A stretch of DNA of 6,575 bases, from positions 1 through 6,575 of the forward strand of contig CAMPJY010000133.1 of assembly GCA_946887025.1 (NCBI GenBank). The letters run 5' to 3'. Positions 5,520 to 6,575 of the stretch are shown piece by piece. The notes under the pieces were generated by a model. That model worked only from the letters and a program-made list of their open reading frames with translations, was not told the DNA's origin and searched no databases. The position numbers were made by a program, and so were the translations under genes. Each line of letters starts with the position of its first letter. Position 1 is the first letter of the stretch. Source of the stretch: an uncultured Salinimicrobium sp. GTDB taxonomy: Bacteria; Bacteroidota; Bacteroidia; Flavobacteriales; Flavobacteriaceae.

Positions 5520-6575
5520 TTATTCATTTACGTTTTTGTTTCTGCTGTCGTTGAGCTGCTGGTTCAGGTTGTACGCAGCACTAATTAATCCCAAGTGGGT
5601 AAAGGCCTGTGGAAAATTCCCCAGATGCTCGCCCTGGAAACCCAGCTGTTCCGAATACAGCCCCAGATGGTTGGCGTACCCCAGCATTTTTTCAAAATAG
5701 AACCTTGCCTTTTCCAGCTGCCCCGAGCGGGAAAGACATTCCACATACCAGAAGCTGCACATCGAAAAGGTGCCTTCATGACTCACAAACCCATCTGGCG
5801 CCGCCATGTCTGGGCGATAGCGATAGACCAAAGAATCAGATACCAGCTCTTTCTCGATTCTCTCCAGCGTGGAAAGCCAGCGTGGATCTTTAGGGCTGAT
5901 GAACCGCACCAGGGGCATCAATAAACTTGACGCATCCACCGTGTCGGCCCCGGGATACTGCATAAAAGCTTTCTGGTCCTCGCTCCAGTATTCGCTGAAG
6001 ATGGTGTTGAAGATCCTGTCGCGCTCTATCTTCCACTTTTCATTCAAAGGAAAAGATCTGGCTTCACAAATCTTTATAGCTCTGTCGAAAGCTACCCAGC
6101 AGAGCAGCCGGGAATACAGGAAATTCTTTCTGCCACCCCTCACTTCCCAGATGCCTTCATCCGGCTGATTCCAGTTGTCGGTGAGCCAGTTGATCTGTTT
6201 TTCAAGGTTCTTCCAGAAATCATAGGAAATAGGATCCCCGTATTTGTTGTAGAGGTATACCGCGTCCAGCAATTCGCCATAGATGTCAAGCTGCAGCTGC
6301 CCATAGGCCTCATTTCCTATTCTGACGGGGGAGGATTGTTTATAGCCCTCGAAATGCTCCAGTTCTGATTCTACCAGCTGGCGTCGCCCATCAATGGAAT
6401 ACATGATCCCCAAACGGTTCTGCCCCTTGATATCTTCACAAAGCTTTTCCACCCAGCGCATAAAATCCCCACATTCCTTGGTATATCCTAATCGGGTGAG
6501 GGCATACATGGAGAAGGAGGCGTCGCGGATCCAGGTGTATCTATAGTCGAAATTGCGTCCCCCGCCAATGCTTTC
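5520..6575 (-). CDS. Glycoside hydrolase family 15 enzyme (trehalase/glucoamylase type), C-terminal 351 residues, N-terminus outside window
   Basis: The frame is open to the right edge, and its first visible residues include GGGRNFDYRYTWIRDASF, a GH15 signature at the start of the (alpha/alpha)6 barrel. The ATG at 6507-6509 is therefore internal. Numbering from the edge, Glu144 in GIWEVRGG fits the general acid. Glu309 in YSEQ, ahead of GEHLGNFPQAFTHLGLI, fits the general base. Their 165-residue spacing resembles that recalled for Thermoplasma GH15 trehalase. HEGTFSMCSFW (266-276) is another family block. Family members of about 600 residues hydrolyse alpha-linked glucose from trehalose or alpha-glucans with inversion, releasing beta-glucose. 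The N-terminal beta-sandwich domain and any signal peptide are outside the window, so substrate and location stay open. It sits 3 bp upstream of the glucose dehydrogenase gene, which fits a glucose-releasing role. Confidence 0.92.
   Translation of the reverse strand, partial: ESIGGGRNFDYRYTWIRDASFSMYALTRLGYTKECGDFMRWVEKLCEDIKGQNRLGIMYSIDGRRQLVESELEHFEGYKQSSPVRIGNEAYGQLQLDIYGELLDAVYLYNKYGDPISYDFWKNLEKQINWLTDNWNQPDEGIWEVRGGRKNFLYSRLLCWVAFDRAIKICEARSFPLNEKWKIERDRIFNTIFSEYWSEDQKAFMQYPGADTVDASSLLMPLVRFISPKDPRWLSTLERIEKELVSDSLVYRYRPDMAAPDGFVSHEGTFSMCSFWYVECLSRSGQLEKARFYFEKMLGYANHLGLYSEQLGFQGEHLGNFPQAFTHLGLISAAYNLNQQLNDSRNKNVNE

Noticed and set aside
5595..6168. Overlapping + strand open frames opposite the GH15 gene
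   Set aside because: They are shadows of the GH15 frame. The GH15 motifs are in the - strand frame throughout.
6507..6509. ATG as the true start of the GH15 gene
   Set aside because: The frame stays open to the window edge and encodes the conserved RNFDYRYTWIRDA block before this Met, so the Met is internal.

Overview
The window looks like chromosomal DNA of a Bacteroidota species, most likely a member of Flavobacteriaceae. The reasons are the Mfd protein sequence, a flavobacterial-type promoter (TATCTTTG -7 box) in front of mfd, the absence of Shine-Dalgarno sequences, and moderate base composition. The genus cannot be fixed from the sequence. Five genes are visible, and two of them are cut by the window edges.

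Layout, left to right. (1) Positions 1-107 hold the last 34 codons of an AlkB-type Fe(II)/2-oxoglutarate demethylase on the + strand. (2) Positions 108-326 form a convergent intergenic gap packed with short perfect or near-perfect palindromes built on a constant core AATCT-(CC or GG)-AGATT, plus two copies of a 29-bp direct repeat. The palindromes differ in their outer arms, but the two arms of each one still match. (3) Positions 327-3692 hold the complete mfd gene (transcription-repair coupling factor, 1121 aa) on the - strand, with a TTG start. (4) Positions 3693-3837 are a divergent promoter region. (5) Positions 3838-4185 hold a small YeaO/DUF488 protein on the + strand. (6) Positions 4186-4415 are a second convergent gap. 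It contains a nested palindrome of about 120 bp with three perfect 11-bp tandem repeats. (7) Positions 4416-5516 encode a zinc-dependent, archaeal-type glucose 1-dehydrogenase on the - strand. (8) Positions 5520-6575 hold the C-terminal 351 residues of a GH15 enzyme (trehalase or glucoamylase type) on the - strand, running off the right edge.

How the genes work together. The GH15 and glucose dehydrogenase genes are 3 bp apart in the same direction, so they are very likely one operon. In it the hydrolase would release glucose, for example from trehalose or an alpha-glucan, and the dehydrogenase would oxidise it to gluconolactone. alkB and mfd are both DNA repair genes, but they converge and so are not co-transcribed. 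The DUF488 gene has no evident functional link to its neighbours.

The protein-coding content is recognisable and mostly ordinary. The unexplained structure lies in the two convergent intergenic gaps. The left one resembles a cluster of REP-like elements. The right one is a compound palindrome and tandem repeat of unknown role. No CRISPR array, tRNA, rRNA or transposase gene was seen.
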